NCBI GenBank assembly: GCA_029204225.1
Contig: CM055100.1
Span: forward strand, 58,274,236-58,338,235
Direction: 5' to 3'
DNA length: 64,000 nt
From: Diphasiastrum complanatum
Lineage: Eukaryota; Streptophyta; Lycopodiopsida; Lycopodiales; Lycopodiaceae
Shown: positions 42,741 to 54,363 of the stretch, piece after piece
Layout: each line of letters starts with the position of its first letter
Position numbering within the stretch: the first letter of the stretch is position 1
Translations under genes and position numbers: made by a program
Notes under the pieces: model-generated
What the model was told of the DNA's origin: nothing
What the model saw: only the letters and a program-made list of their open reading frames with translations
Database searches by the model: none

Positions 42741-44060
42741 AGCAGAATGTGCATCCACTTTTCTCTCCTCCAAAATCTGTATTCTCTCTTTGTAACGCCT
42801 TGTGCTCAGGTGTCCTTTGTATTTTGGGACCACCTCCAGGAGCATAATGTCCATCCAATTTTATCTCTCCTAGGAATCTGTCATTCTCTCTCCTCTCTCA
42901 GGTGGAATCCACTTTCTCTCTCCTCTCCCCGATGGAATGCACATTCTCTCCTCTCTCCGGTGGAATGTGCATGTGCTATGTGGCAGCCCGTCATTGGCTG
43001 TCCACATCTACATTCCACCACAAATGTAAAACAATTTGCGAAAAAAAAAAAACTGCCAAAAAATCGAAAAAAAAACCTGGTCCACGCGTACGGCCGTACC
43101 GTACGGCCAAAAAATGAAAAAAAAAAAACCTTCACACAATGGCATTACGTAGGGGAAGGCCCGAAGCCCTCGGGCCTTCCTTGCTAGTCAGGGCCTGCCC
43201 TCGGGCTCCCACCCTCGGGCAAGGGCCCTCCCAGCCCTCAGGCAAGGCCTTCCGCCCACGTAATGCCAAGTGGTCAGGTTTCCTTTGTATTTTGGAGGCA
43301 CCTCCCCCAACACAATGTTCATGTAGATTTTAGAACCAAAATTTTAGGTGATCATTCTTCCATAATCAACCAATCAAATGTTGACACATAGCACATGAGC
43401 ATTCCGGTGGAATGTGCATGTGGACAACCAATGAGGGCTGCCACATAGCAGATGCACATTCTAATGGAATGTGCTATGTGGCAGCCCCTCACCGGAATGT
43501 GCATGTGCTATGTGGTAGCCCCTCATTGGATGTCCACATGCATATTCCACCATAAGAAATCTGCAATATAAAAGTGAAAAAAAAAAAACAACGTCCACGC
43601 GTGTGGCCGTACGTCCGTACCGTACAGCCCGGGAAAAAAAAAAGTCCACGCGTGCGGCTGTTCATCTGTACCGTATGGCCCGAAAAAAAAAAAACCTTAC
43701 CTTCGCACATTCGCATTACGTAGGGGAAGGCCCGAAGCCCTCGGGCTCCTGCCCTCGGGCATGAGCTCTCCCAGCAAGGAAGGCCCTCAGACGGGGCCTC
43801 CCCCCCATGAAATATGACATTCTCTTTCCAAAATGTGAGTTCTCTCTCTGAAATCTGCCATTCTCTCTCCATAAGGTGCATACGCCTTTCTCTCTCCTCC
43901 ATCATTCTCTCCACCACACAATCTGCATTCTCTCTCTTCAGCCTCGCATTTATCATAAAGTCATGGAAGACCCGAGAGCCTCAGGCCTTCTGTGCAAGTT
44001 GGGGCCCTGCCCTCGGGCCCTCCCTGCATGGAAGGCCCTCAGCCTGGACCTTCCACCACA
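42741..44060. repeat. Duplicated GC-rich modular repeat block
   Basis: The same composite module occurs twice (about 42960-43290 and 43480-43800). It contains GTGCTATGTGG(C/T)AGCCC and TCATTGG-TGTCCACAT; TCCACGCGT-CGGCCGT...CCGTAC followed by a 10-12 bp A run (three copies, about 43079, 43591, 43646); and GCATTACGTAGGGGAAGGCC, then CGAAGCCCTCGGGC. A CTCTCTCCTCTC plus GTGGAATG-type tandem repeat (42885-42975) and a TCCTTTGTATTTTGG box (42810, 43280) flank it. Several parts are inverted repeats (GAGGGCTGCCACATAGCA near 43434 versus TGCTATGTGGCAGCCCCTC near 43470). Frames here are shadows. Unknown family. Confidence 0.6.
43139..43268. repeat. Small inverted-repeat (MITE-like) segment
   Basis: The ends TGGCATTACGTAGGGGAAGGC and GCCTTCCGCCCACGTAATGCCA are near-perfect inverted repeats around a very GC-rich centre of CCCTCGGGC repeats. 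The flank is too repetitive to call a target duplication. A left half of the same sequence recurs at 43712. Confidence 0.5.
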
Positions 44061-44589
44061 AAATACCCCCTATGACTCAATATATGCTACCTTTGACTTT
44101 TTTTTACATGAGTTTCAAGCCACAAAAGAACCACTTAATGAGGCTAGCAATGAAGCAATGATAATATAAGACCACCAATTTTGTGGTCAATGTATTGGCG
44201 GGCTCGCCTACCCATGCCAAATTTTGATTCTTTGTGGCCCCACAAAATGATAATGCCAAAAAAACATAGTGAATGTGTTGGGCAAACAAATTTTAATTCA
44301 ATGGCGTGAAAGTAAAAACAGAGAGCTACAAAAGTCATATTGTGCATGTTGGTTGTTAAGGGTAGTATATTTGCATCAAGTTGGGGGAGATTATTTCGAT
44401 CCTCCACATAAGAGAGGTCGTATAGTGTTGGATTCCAAGACTCTTGTGGATGTGATGAATTGTCCATCTAGTGAAATCAAGGTACCATGGTAATGAAGTA
44501 GGGAATAGAGATGATCTTAAAATAATGCAACATGTGTAAGACTTTGATTTGCAATAATTACCACAGTCTAGAAAAAATATGTCATCCAT
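44061..44589. other. Spacer with an unassigned short frame
   Basis: A 74-codon plus-strand frame (44269-44493) has no motif I recognise. Nothing else is supported. Confidence 0.4.
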
Positions 44590-45345
44590 CTATCTAGTTG
44601 TTGCTATTGCACCTAACAGACAAAGACTTGCCTAAAAGTTCAAAAATGTCATTGTAATTGACCTATGTAATGAAGAAAATATGCATGAAGTTTTGCCTCA
44701 CAAGCTCAATATGCAGATTGCAAGCCATTAAGCATGCCAATGAATGTAAGTGCTAAGCTTATTGCATATGAAAGTGGATTCCTATTTGTTCAGAGAATTA
44801 GTGGGAAGGGTAATACAATTGATGCATGAATGTCTTGACATTGCATATTCATGCAAGAACCTAGACAAATGCATTGAAAGTCTGCCAAGTACATTCATGT
44901 TGCTCTTAGTTATGGCTAAGATATGATAAGCATGAAGCATAAATTTTGGTAGGTTACACTGATATAATTGGGTAGGCAATGTAGATGACAAAAGATCTGT
45001 ACCTTCAACATTGGCACATCTACACTATCTTGGAGCAACAAAAGCAACCTATTATAGCTTTATCATCTATAGAAGCTGAGTATTTGGGGTGCCAGTGTTG
45101 TATCATGTGAAATCAAACTTGTATTGACTTTGCCAAGAATCCAACTTTATATGCTCAAGCAAAACATATAGAGATTACCATTTTGTTCAAGAAAATCACT
45201 TGATGGTGCTATTGATTTTGTCTTTTGTAAATACGAAGATAAAGTGATGGATATTTTTACCAAGTCATGAGATAGAATAAATTTTGAAAAAGAATCGCAT
45301 TTTATAAGGTGTAGAAGAGTGCAATCACTATATTCTCTAGTTTTA
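44590..45345 (+). pseudogene. Copia RT end and RNase H remnant
   Basis: In broken plus-strand frames: CKPLSMPMNVSAKL (end of RT, before a missing GSLIYL-TRPD segment), FMQEPRQMH-KSAKYI, a degraded D-W-GNVDDKRS (the RNase H D-D-WAGD-DDR-S block), IALSS-EAEY-like sequence, NPTLYAQAKHIEI, FVQENHLDGAIDFVFC and DIFTKS. The order matches the copia C-terminus. Heavily decayed, with many frameshifts; no LTR. Confidence 0.7.
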
Positions 45346-46009
45346 TTGGCGGTGTAAATTGATTTGAAAAGGGTGGGATGGGAACGGGACAAAATCTTTC
45401 TTATGGCCCAACAACTAATGCCATACTAGAAATAACAAATTCTTTTGTCACCTTGTCCTATGTTTTCAACATCTTGTCTAGCTCTTAGAAGTGTAGCTCC
45501 TAGACTAATCAAAAGTTGTGACCCCATGGACTTTCCAATTTTCAAAGATCTTAGATGGGCTTCAACACTTTTTCTTGACTTAAGAATCTCAAGTTTAAAA
45601 TAAAAGAAGGGTTTCTTCGACATCAAAGGTTTATATGAGACCGAGCACTTTTCTCAACATTAAAAACACCTAGAGAAATTGCATGGACAAGGCATTATGC
45701 CCATAAAAGCCCAAGAAACCTCTCTCAAGGCATGAAGTCACGCCTTTGGCAACAAAAGGACAAATGTTTATGTCGACTACAATATTGAGGAATGGTCCTT
45801 TTGATGTCATCTTTGCTTGATAAAATAGTCGTAAAATTATGTTGAGGTTGTTAGGCCAAACCATGATTGAACGACTGTTAAACTGGGTGTACTCACATTG
45901 ATGCATCATCATGCGATTATCGTGCATCATAAGATCTCTTCTCAAATTTCTCTATGACCTTTATATAAGCATAATGTTCTTGGGAAAAAATTTCTTCGAC
46001 TTTAGATAT
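45346..46009. other. Spacer, no gene seen
   Basis: Minus-strand frames at 45426-45626 and 45670-45945 have no recognisable motif. Confidence 0.4.
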
Positions 46010-46690
46010 CTTAATATGCCAAAAAAATAGGTAAGATCATTATCAAATTTCATGATATGCAAAAAAGAATAGGTGAGGTCAATATCAACTTTTAGAACAT
46101 GCCAGAAAAAGTAAGGTGAAGTAACTTTCAAACTTCATATTGTGTGGTTTAGGTGGTATATGGATAACAAGTATGCATTCATAGGCTACTATAGCAAACG
46201 CAATCTCAACACACAATTTTTTGAGGAAGGGCAACCTAGATTCAATCATTTTGAAGAACATGAAGAAATCTTTTGAGCAAATCCTTGATTTTGTAATAAA
46301 AGACAATCAAAGTTATGCTAAATAAAAAATAACAACATACAGAAATAGAATATGACAAGTGATTGTATAACACTATAAGAAAATCAAGGTAATGCTAGAT
46401 GGAATGTAGTAAAATAGTAGAATAGAATTCTAATGTGACTATAGTTCTTATGCTTGATGGGATGATTCTACTCTACTACCCTGAGAGTTAGAGTATAACC
46501 CTAAATGTGATAATATTTCATAAACATTGTTATCACATTCACGGTCCTCCTTAATGTGTTAAAAAAATTATCACTATAAGACTACCATGGCAAAGCTAGA
46601 GCAGAATTCTATATGTGCCATAAAATATTATCACTAAATGTTAGAAGATTCTAGTGAAGATTCTTCTGACGGATTCCAGATGCCAAAAGA
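46010..46690. repeat. Dispersed repeat G, copy 3
   Basis: Collinear with copy 1: AATAGGTGAGGTCAATATCAA, AACTTCATATTGTG, TTTTTTGAGGAAGGGCAACC, GATTTTGTAATAAAAGACAATCAA, then GAAAATCAAGGTAATGCTA, GATGGAATGTAGTAAAATA and TGTGACTATAGTT. Confidence 0.55.
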
Positions 46691-47039
46691 GCCTAACAGA
46701 TATCAAGTGACGGAGTCAAGCCACCAAACTACGTTAAAGAGCATCGACAAATCATAGATAAGGTATTCCAGAATCAAAATGTACCGGGAATGCCAATGCC
46801 AAAGAAGTCGACAAGTCATAGACTGGCCAACGAGCGAAAACAAAGCCCAGCGCCTCACCAACATACTTTACGGTGACGAGAATAAAAGCATGGCCGAGTC
46901 GGCATAAAGACTTAGATCTATTTGTAATATAACGCCAAACACCCTCAGAAGGTGCACTATAGCGTACGACACGAGAAGTAAAATTAGATTTGTGCTCCAA
47001 TGGGCTGAAAAGAAGAAAGGACCCAAGTAGTTAAAAATG
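46691..47039. other. Spacer, no gene supported
   Basis: An 82-codon minus-strand frame (46752-47000) has no motif. Confidence 0.35.
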
Positions 47040-47789
47040 GAATTTGGTTTAAAAATTTTTATTAACTCAAGTTCTTATGGCACATGGTTTGGGTGCACCA
47101 AAAACCCTAACCCTAGCTTTGTCTATAAGTAGGGATGTGACACCATTTTTTATACACTTTTCATTGTCAAGAATAGAGATTGAGAGGGAGAAGCTAAGCC
47201 TCCTCCTACCTTTCTTACATTGTGAAGCCCTCCTTTTTTGCTATTGTGTGATTGATTGTGGATTTTTGAATGCTTGAATGTTATTGTTTAATCATGCTAT
47301 CACATTCTAGAAATATCATTAGCTCTTGCTTTCATCGATGTAATCCACTAAATCACACATTAGTGAAATAGGTGTTAGAAATCCCCTTGGAAGTGATCAT
47401 TAAGATCCATTAGGTAGGATTTTATTTCTATTTCTCCCCTCTCTTGAGAAGATAAGCCTCAAGAGGAGAAGATCTAGAGCCCAAGAAGCCTAGATAATCC
47501 AAAAAGCCAAGATCCAAAAAGAAGATTATAGCAAAACCAAAACCCCAAAAAGAAGCAAGAAGATGGGAAGAAGTCACACATCCTCATCTAAGCCTTTCCA
47601 CTTTTAGATCCAACACCAAGATTGACACTCTTGGTAGGCTTAGATCCCATCTTAGATCCGTAGTTTAACCCCCTCCCCATTGGATAGAAGCCTGTACTAC
47701 ATGATGACTCACCCAGTTGGAGATCCAAGCCCCTTCTTTGCCCTCTTGATTGCACCGATTAGGGAGGCACGAAAAGGGTCCAACATTTT
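47040..47789 (+). repeat. Probable gypsy LTR, truncated or solo-like
   Basis: The stretch ends GGGTCCAACA directly before a gypsy-type primer site, and its middle has TATAAGTAGGG (about 47122) that could be a TATA region. No second copy lies in the window, so the left boundary is a guess. Confidence 0.35.
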
Positions 47790-47791
47790 TT

Positions 47792-47810
47792 TGGCATTGT
47801 TGTCGGGGAG
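47792..47810 (+). promoter_or_regulatory. Gypsy-type primer-binding site (degenerate)
   Basis: TTTTTGGCATTGTTGTCGGGGAG resembles the TGGCGCCGTTGCCGGGGA site that follows many plant Athila/Tat gypsy LTRs, with C-to-T decay at CpG-like positions (GCGCC to GCATT, GCC to GTC). Confidence 0.5.
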
Positions 47811-47815
47811 AAGGT

Positions 47816-48981
47816 GCTAAACTACACATTAGATGGATTTTTTGTTTGTATTTTGCTTGATTTTCATTAGATTTTGATAGTTTTCTACTCCCCTACAGGT
47901 CTTTTTCTGTTTTTTGGTTAATTTGTTCATAGATTCTATCATTGAGTATCTGTGAAACGTGGCTTGGATCTTTCTCTGGTTTCAGGTTGGTTCTGCCTGT
48001 TACCAGGCTGTTGGGCGTTCGTTATGTTATCTTCTTAGCACATTGCCCAGTTTCGACAGAAAGATCTAATTCTCATTGTAGTATAGGTTTAAATTCCAAC
48101 TTGTCAATGGAATGGATCTCTGGTCTCGTTCACTTCAGAAGCACTCACAAAATCAAGAAACATGCAAGCCAAGGACGTCCATCTAAAGATCAGCATGCAA
48201 CTCAGATGAACTCCATACAATTCTAACTTCTATTCATTGTAAAACGACTGAAAAAATGTTCAGGAATCTTAGATTAGTCTAATGTGCCAACATGAATGAA
48301 AAAGACAAGAAAGAAATTAACTAACAAGAATTCCAAGTGCAAGGATCAAGAAATACCCATTTCTTGATTCTTGAACTTCTCAAGAACATCAAGAGCTGAA
48401 GAGTAGAAATGTATGCAAGATCTATACCACTGCCTCAACTTATCTAGTTTACTTGAAGCTTGATTCTAATCTAGAGCAAGAAAGCAAGAAATTAATCCAC
48501 TCTACTTTCACAAAACATAATGGAAAACAAGAAATTTACTCTATTCCACATCTAAATTAAAAGTATGAAAGCAAGATCATGAAAGTTTCACTCAAGAACA
48601 CCCACATGATCATGGAGCTAGAGAGAAGGCTCAAAACTCGTGGAAGATATTTCTCATTAAATCAAGAGCAAGAGCACTACAACAAAAGCTCTCTCACGAG
48701 AGAGGGGGGCTCTTAAATAAGCCAATGAGCTTCGAATGTGGAGCCTAATTGGCAATTCCCCAATCTACAAATTACAAGTGGAATTAGCTCCTCCACTAGA
48801 GGTCACCATCAAAAGGTGGCTCACTCTATTTTATTTAAGGGGGGTCTACCACATTTATTAGAAGTGACTACTCATACTAGCTCCTACATGGTCATTACTT
48901 CTCTTGGGATTCACCATGAGGCTCACATGATTTTGAACTATTATCCTAGCTAGTATGTCTCGACTCTCATTCTCTTCTTCT
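47816..48981. other. Spacer, no gene supported
   Basis: About 1.2 kb. A 94-codon frame (47942-48226) has no motif. The last 250 bp may be part of an older LTR into which D1c inserted. Confidence 0.4.
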
Positions 48982-49682
48982 TGTGAAGAATTGCCAAAAA
49001 TTGGCAAATCTAGCTTGATAAAAAACCATGTAGAATAGTGTAAATTGTGTACACAAGTGGGTCCCACACATGTGAGGCCATGATGCCTCGTGGGAAACCC
49101 ATCCTAATGTAGGTTAGGTCAAGTCAAGAGAGTTGGTCATGTCTATTTGGTGGTCATCCCTACTTTATAGGACCTACACCTAAGTTTAAGGAAAAAATTT
49201 CACCAACTAGCTACCTACCAAGCATAACTCTAGGATCTAGGCTAGGGTTTCATTTTAGGGCAAAAAGGGTGAGTTAACTGCCTTATTACATGCTGGAAAT
49301 CCACCTAACTTCAAGAAGGAAGTCGAATTTGCTATGTATTCCAGGCTCCCATAGTGATAAGATAGATTATTTTTGGAGCTCATTGGCAATCTCAAGCTAG
49401 TTCACTATGTGCATTGAGTTTTTGTGATCCAAATGAAACCAAATAAATTTCGACTTGTTCCTCAGGTTGAAGGCCGTACTACAGCCCGTAGTACACAAGT
49501 GTGGGATCGGATTTCCATGTTGATCAAGTCTTTTGATTGTTAATGGTTGTTGTTTGTCAAATTGCCAATCTAGATCAACTTTTATGTGTCTAGTTTTTTG
49601 ATAGATTGTTAAGCAAGCATCCAATCACTCTTGTGGATCTTTTGTAGATCCATTTATGGTCCTAAAGTACAGTACTTTCACA
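48982..49682 (+). repeat. 5' LTR of D1c (701 bp)
   Basis: TGTGAAGAATTGCC to ACTTTCACA. The palindrome seen in D1d (CACACGTGTG) is here mutated to CACAAGTGTG (about 49494). Confidence 0.93.
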
Positions 49683-49695
49683 TGGTATTAGAGCC
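49683..49695 (+). promoter_or_regulatory. Primer-binding site, D1c (one mismatch)
   Basis: TGGTATTAGAGCC: the usual TGGTATCAGAGCC with C changed to T. Confidence 0.85.
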
Positions 49696-50487
49696 AAGTA
49701 CAAGAGCATAAGCCATTGATCTAATGCAAATCCATTTTTAGCAAGTTTTGGTGCTAAAAACTAGTATTGAGAGGGCAAGCTAGAATCTTGATTTTGGTGA
49801 GGAGATTTGATTCCAAACTTGGTAGGGGTACAAATCCGTACTATCCACATGTGTGGGCACCTCTGAACCTGCATTTAATTCATGGTATTCATTTGATCCA
49901 AAAAAAAATCAATTTGTGCTCTTTTGATGTAATTTTTGGTGGAAATCTTAGGATAAGCTACCAAGATTGAGTGGCATTGATTAGATTTGACATAGGGTCA
50001 TGAAGCCTAATTAATCTAAGCTGAAATCAGTCCTCTAAACTTGTTTTACAGGTCTTGAAAGTACATCAAAAAGTGTGAGGGAGATTTAGTCATGTTATTG
50101 TCCAAAAATAGCCAAAATTGACAAGATTTGATTGTAAGTAGATTTCATATCATCGTATCTTCATTCCAACTTTGTGAGGGAGTGCTAGAACTAAGATTAT
50201 AAGTCCATTTGTTGGATTAGAAATCTAATTTGAGTGAAAAACTACAAGAGAGAGACCTTAGTGAGTTTCTAGAGACAATCAAATCCATTTCTTGGCAATA
50301 TTTGTTTGAAAGTAGTTTTCACTTCATCTTATCTTCATTCCAGCTTTGTGAGGGAGTGATAGAACTGTGATTATAAGTCCATTTGTTGGATTAGAAATCA
50401 AATTTGAGTGAAACACTGCAAGTGTGAGACCTTTGTGAGTTTCAAGTCAATCAAGTCTATTTCTTGTTTGTAGAAGTCACTAGTAAG
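49696..50487 (+). other. Leader of D1c with an internal direct repeat
   Basis: The phrase TTGTGAGGGAGTG(C/A)TAGAACT, followed by ATTATAAGTCCATTTGTTGG, occurs twice (about 50171-50215 and 50345-50395). D1d has the same duplication (about 58661 and 58835), so it predates both copies. Confidence 0.7.
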
Positions 50488-52710
50488 ATGGGATCTACTG
50501 GAGCATACCTTCTAGAAGCTAGTGAGAGATTGAATTCTACAAATTATGCTATTTGGAAGGTTAGGATGGAGTCACTCTTGGTGCTCCAAGACCTTTATGA
50601 TTTTCTGATTGAAGATGAAGATGAACCTCTAGGTGCACAAGAGTTAGCTAGATACAAGAAGAGATCTAGGCTTGCACTTCATTGTGTGAAGATGAATGTG
50701 AGCAATGATTTGTTGAGAGAAGTATCAGCATGTACTTATACTAAAGAGGCTTGGGAGTCTTTCAAATCAATCTATGAATCTAGTAACACTTTGAGGGTTC
50801 TCATCCTTAGAAGTCCGATTTTGCAAAGCATGAAAAGAAGTGAGGAGAGTGCACATTATTATGTACTCAGAATCAAGTCTCTATATAGGGAGTTGGCTTC
50901 CATTGGAGAGAAGATTCATGATGGAGAGCTTGTACAAATTGTTCTTAATGGTCTTGGAGATGACTTCGCAAATTTGGTCCAAAGTTTTGCCATCCGAGAC
51001 ACTTTGCCAATATAGAAAACTTCGCAGTTCCTTGTCTTTGCAGGATGGTGATGAGAAAGCCAATTTCTCATTCAAGGGCAAAAAGAAGACCAATGGAAAG
51101 AAGAAGCATCCAAAGGAGGCCAAAGAAGAGGATGATGCATCAAGCTCAAAGGACAAGTCAAATTAGAAATGCTTCTTTTGAGGAAAGAAGGGGCATTATG
51201 CATCTGAATGCTACAAGAGGCTAAGAGCACAAGTGGAGGAATACAAACAAGGAAACCTTGCAAAGGAGGAGGATGAGGATGAAGTAGATGTATCCTTGAT
51301 GGCATCTACATCCTGACCAACAAGCAATAACAATTCAAGAGACAATTGGTGGATCGACAGTGGGGCTAGCTCCCACATGTCTTGTGAAAAGGACTTTTTC
51401 TCAACCTTACACTCTTTCAATGCTGCTAAAAGGTTTGTCTTACTGCAAATGATGAAGAGTGTAGGATAGATGGTGTTGGCACTATCTCTTTGTGTCTAGA
51501 ATCCTCAAAATGCATGGATCTAGAAAATGTCCTTTATGTACCATCAATCACCAAGAATATGCTTAGTGTTGGTCTACTCTTAGAAAGTGGTTTGGATGTC
51601 CACTTTAAGCATGGTGTTTGCTTCATCTTGAAGAATGATGTTTGCATTGCAAAGGGATTTAAACATGGAAGATTGTTTAAGTTGGAAGCTACTGTTGCTT
51701 TTGAAAGAATGAGCTTGGCAAAGGAGGAGATCACTCAAGAGGAGATCTTGGCAAATTGTGATCTTGCTTGCATTGAGAAGGAGCATCAAAAGGAGGAAGA
51801 TCTTGAGGATCAGTCTCAAAGCATGAGAGTTCCAAGGAGGTCCTCAATGACAAAGGCCGAGTCATCAAATTGCATGCAAATTTTCTATTCAAGTGTGCAT
51901 CTTGCAAGGATGGTGAGCATTGGAGAGTCTACTATCTTTGAATACTTGTTGGGTACTATTAGTAGACATGGAGTGACTTGTTGTTTATCTTTAATATCTA
52001 TGATGTTTAGTACTCTTTATGACAAGACAATGAAAATGGATGCTTTCAAATCTCCATTTGTTGTTGATAAAGCAATTTCATTGGATAACTATTTTTGTAA
52101 TAGTTTGAATAGTGTCACAAAAGATGAAACATCATTTGTATTGGAAAAATTTGGGTCCACATGCTTTGAGAATGATCATTCCAATGTAATGACCAAAGAC
52201 TATCCTATTTCAATGATAGGTAATGGTAGTGTTTTGCTCTTCAAGTAGAGATTGCAGAATCTACTTGTTTTCAACCAAAGAATTTGTCAATGGTGGAAAT
52301 GTGATCTTTCAAGAGTGAATTTCCATGTGAGATTCTTGCATTAACTCAATCCACCTAGCTTTCTGACCTCTGAGGTGGCTAAATGTGATTAGTAAGGACC
52401 CAACCACAATATAGGTTTCTAATATAACCATTGGAAGAAGCACCTTTGGATCAACACCTTATTCAATTCATTGATGGTTTGGAGTCAAGTCAAGTGGAGG
52501 AGCAAGCTCAAGACGTGAGGACTCCAAGAAGAACCTTGAGTATCAAGATGGAGCCATCTAGGCTCAATCATATGGATCAAGCAAGGCAAGTTGTCTTTGG
52601 CAACATTATGTATGCACTTAATAGTTTTATTGATATATCTTCAAGTGCACAAAATGCCTTGGAATCCATGGCTTGGCATGATGTACAATTTTTGAAGTGT
52701 GCTACATGTA
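50488..52710 (+). pseudogene. Gag-PR frame with Pol scraps, broken (D1c)
   Basis: ATG 50488 (MGSTGAYLLEASERL) opens Gag, and the frame ends at 51015 because a roughly 75-bp segment before SSLSLQDGDEKANF is lost. The knuckle reads KCFF-stop-GKKGHYASEC (TGA near 51180; a further TAG just before), and the protease DSGASSHM is at about 51357. A frameshift follows near 51436. The frame 51490-52248 carries the downstream relic. After a 110-bp insertion the last part (52431-52715) has the linker relic TPRRTLSIKMEPSRLNHMDQ and ALESMAWHDV. Compared with D1d this copy is clearly dead. Confidence 0.85.
52317..52427. repeat. About 110-bp insertion in D1c absent from D1d
   Basis: Between CTTTCAAGAGTG and GAAGAAGCACC, D1d has only 16 bp (GAAGATTTGTAAACTT), whereas this copy has about 110 bp of unrelated sequence (AATTTCCATGTGAG... 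to ...AATATAACCATTG). No target duplication is obvious. It is either a small insertion or a segment retained from an ancestor. Confidence 0.55.
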
Positions 52711-52896
52711 TATAGACACATTTGTGGAACATTTTGTAAGGGATCCTTTAAGAGGTGGTGAAAGATCCTTCGTGGACATCATTCTCTATTGGAGTTTCAA
52801 AAGTTCCTTGTTTGTAGCTGGATTTTTTAGAAACTTCTAAAAGATTTCATTCATCTATCAAGAGAGTTGTAAATAGATCAAGCTAAATTTGAGGAG

Positions 52897-53598
52897 TGTG
52901 AAGAATTGCCAAAAATTGACAAATCTAGCTTGATCAAAAACCATGTAGAATAGTGTAAATTTGTACACAAGTGGGTCCCACACATGTGAGGCCATGATGC
53001 CACGTGGAAAACCCATCCTAATGTAAGTTAGGTGAAGTCTAGAGAGTTGGTCATGTCTATTTGGTGGTCATCCCTACTTTATAGGACCTACACCTAAGTT
53101 TAAGGTGAAAATTTGACCAACTAGCTACCTACCAAGCATAACTCTAGGATCTAGGCTAGGATTTCATTTTAGGTCAAGGAGAGTGAGTTAACTTCCTTAT
53201 TACATGCTGGAAATCCACCTAACTTCAAGAAGGAAGTCGAATTTGCTATGTATTCCCTCTCTCCATAGTGAGAAGATAGAAAATTTTTGGAGCTCATTGG
53301 CAATCTCAAGCTAGTTCACTATGTACATTGAGTTTTTGTGATCCAAATGAAACCAAATCAATTTCTACTTGTTTTTCAGGTTGAAGGCCATACTACAGCC
53401 TGTAGTAGTACACATGTGTCGGCTCGGATTTCAATGTTGATCAAGTCTTTTGATTGTTAATGCTTGTTGTTTGTCAAATTCCAATCTAGATCAACTTTTC
53501 TGTGTCTAGTTGTTTGATAGATTGTTAAGCAAGCATCCAATCACTCTTGTGGATCTTTTGTAGATCCATTTATGGCCCTAAAGTACAGTACTTTCACA
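52897..53598 (+). repeat. 3' LTR of D1c (702 bp)
   Basis: It starts after the purine tract TTTGAGGAG. Compared with 48982-49682 there are many substitutions and small indels (for example GTAGTAGTACACATGTGTCGG), more than between the family A or E LTRs, so this is an older insertion. Confidence 0.93.
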
Positions 53599-54363
53599 AT
53601 TCCTTCTTAGAGAACTCCTCAGTCTAACTTGAGAGATGCTCTGGAAACAGCCTTAGCCCAACATGTAGGAGATTTCTCGGAATCAGCCAACATCATTCTC
53701 CCCTAATTTGTTGTAGGACCCATTGCAACACATATGAATGATATCGCTTGTGCTTTGGTACTTGCATTAGAGGAGTTCTTAATATCAAAAAGACCCTTTA
53801 AGGAATACCATGTAGGATATAGAAAAATATCAAAATAAAAAAAATTATATTGTTTATTTGCTTGCCCCCACCACTCCCGAGGCCTCCCCAACTTCCAATG
53901 ATCTAACCACAGTGTCTATAGTCATAGTTAAGAATTGTAAACAGTTCGCAGTATAACTTGACTAAATTAAAAAATATTCCCTCCATTGGTTATGAAAAGG
54001 GCAATATTTTCACTGGATCTAGAATATGACCGCCATCCCCAAATTCAAATCAAGAAAAATAGCAAAATGTTTACATATGCATTCCTTCCACGAGAATGAA
54101 AATATGGGTGCCATCTCCAATTATGGACGCCATCATCACATTGGAATGGAAATATGAGCACCAACTACCTATTGGAATGAAAAAATGAGCGGCATTTTCA
54201 AATTTGAATCAAGCATACAAGCATGGAGATTGGATTGATCGTACAGAGTATATAATATAATCAAAGATGAGTATTTTGTTTTGCTTCATAGAATCTGGTC
54301 ATAGTACTTTGATGCAATTGATTACTCTATTGTTTTTTTTTATGATGACATTGTATCATCTAC
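53599..54363. other. Spacer with a partly open plus-strand stretch
   Basis: 53599-53836 reads almost openly on the plus strand (LRDALETALAQHVGDF, then THMNDIACALVLALEEFL) with two stops, so it may be an unrecognised exon. The rest is AT-rich with no frame. Confidence 0.3.

Larger units (their letters stand above)
48982..53598 (+). mobile_element. Copia family D1, decayed Gag-PR element with both LTRs (D1c)
   Basis: LTRs of 701 and 702 bp bound a 4.6-kb element with a primer site, leader, a broken Gag-protease frame, Pol scraps and a purine tract. It is collinear with D1d (57470 on) but has a roughly 75-bp deletion in gag, frameshifts, stops and a roughly 110-bp insertion. Flanks are CTTCT (48977-48981) and ATTCC (53599-53603), so there is no target duplication. 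The element may be a recombinant, or its flank has changed. Confidence 0.9.

Noticed and set aside
42881-43956. Frames of up to 155 codons on both strands in the GC-rich repeat block
   Set aside because: They contain poly-Phe or poly-Lys from A runs and change between module copies. Not credible proteins.
47942-48226. 94-codon plus-strand frame near a gypsy-type primer site
   Set aside because: No Gag motif or recognisable domain. Compositionally ordinary; not supported as a gene.
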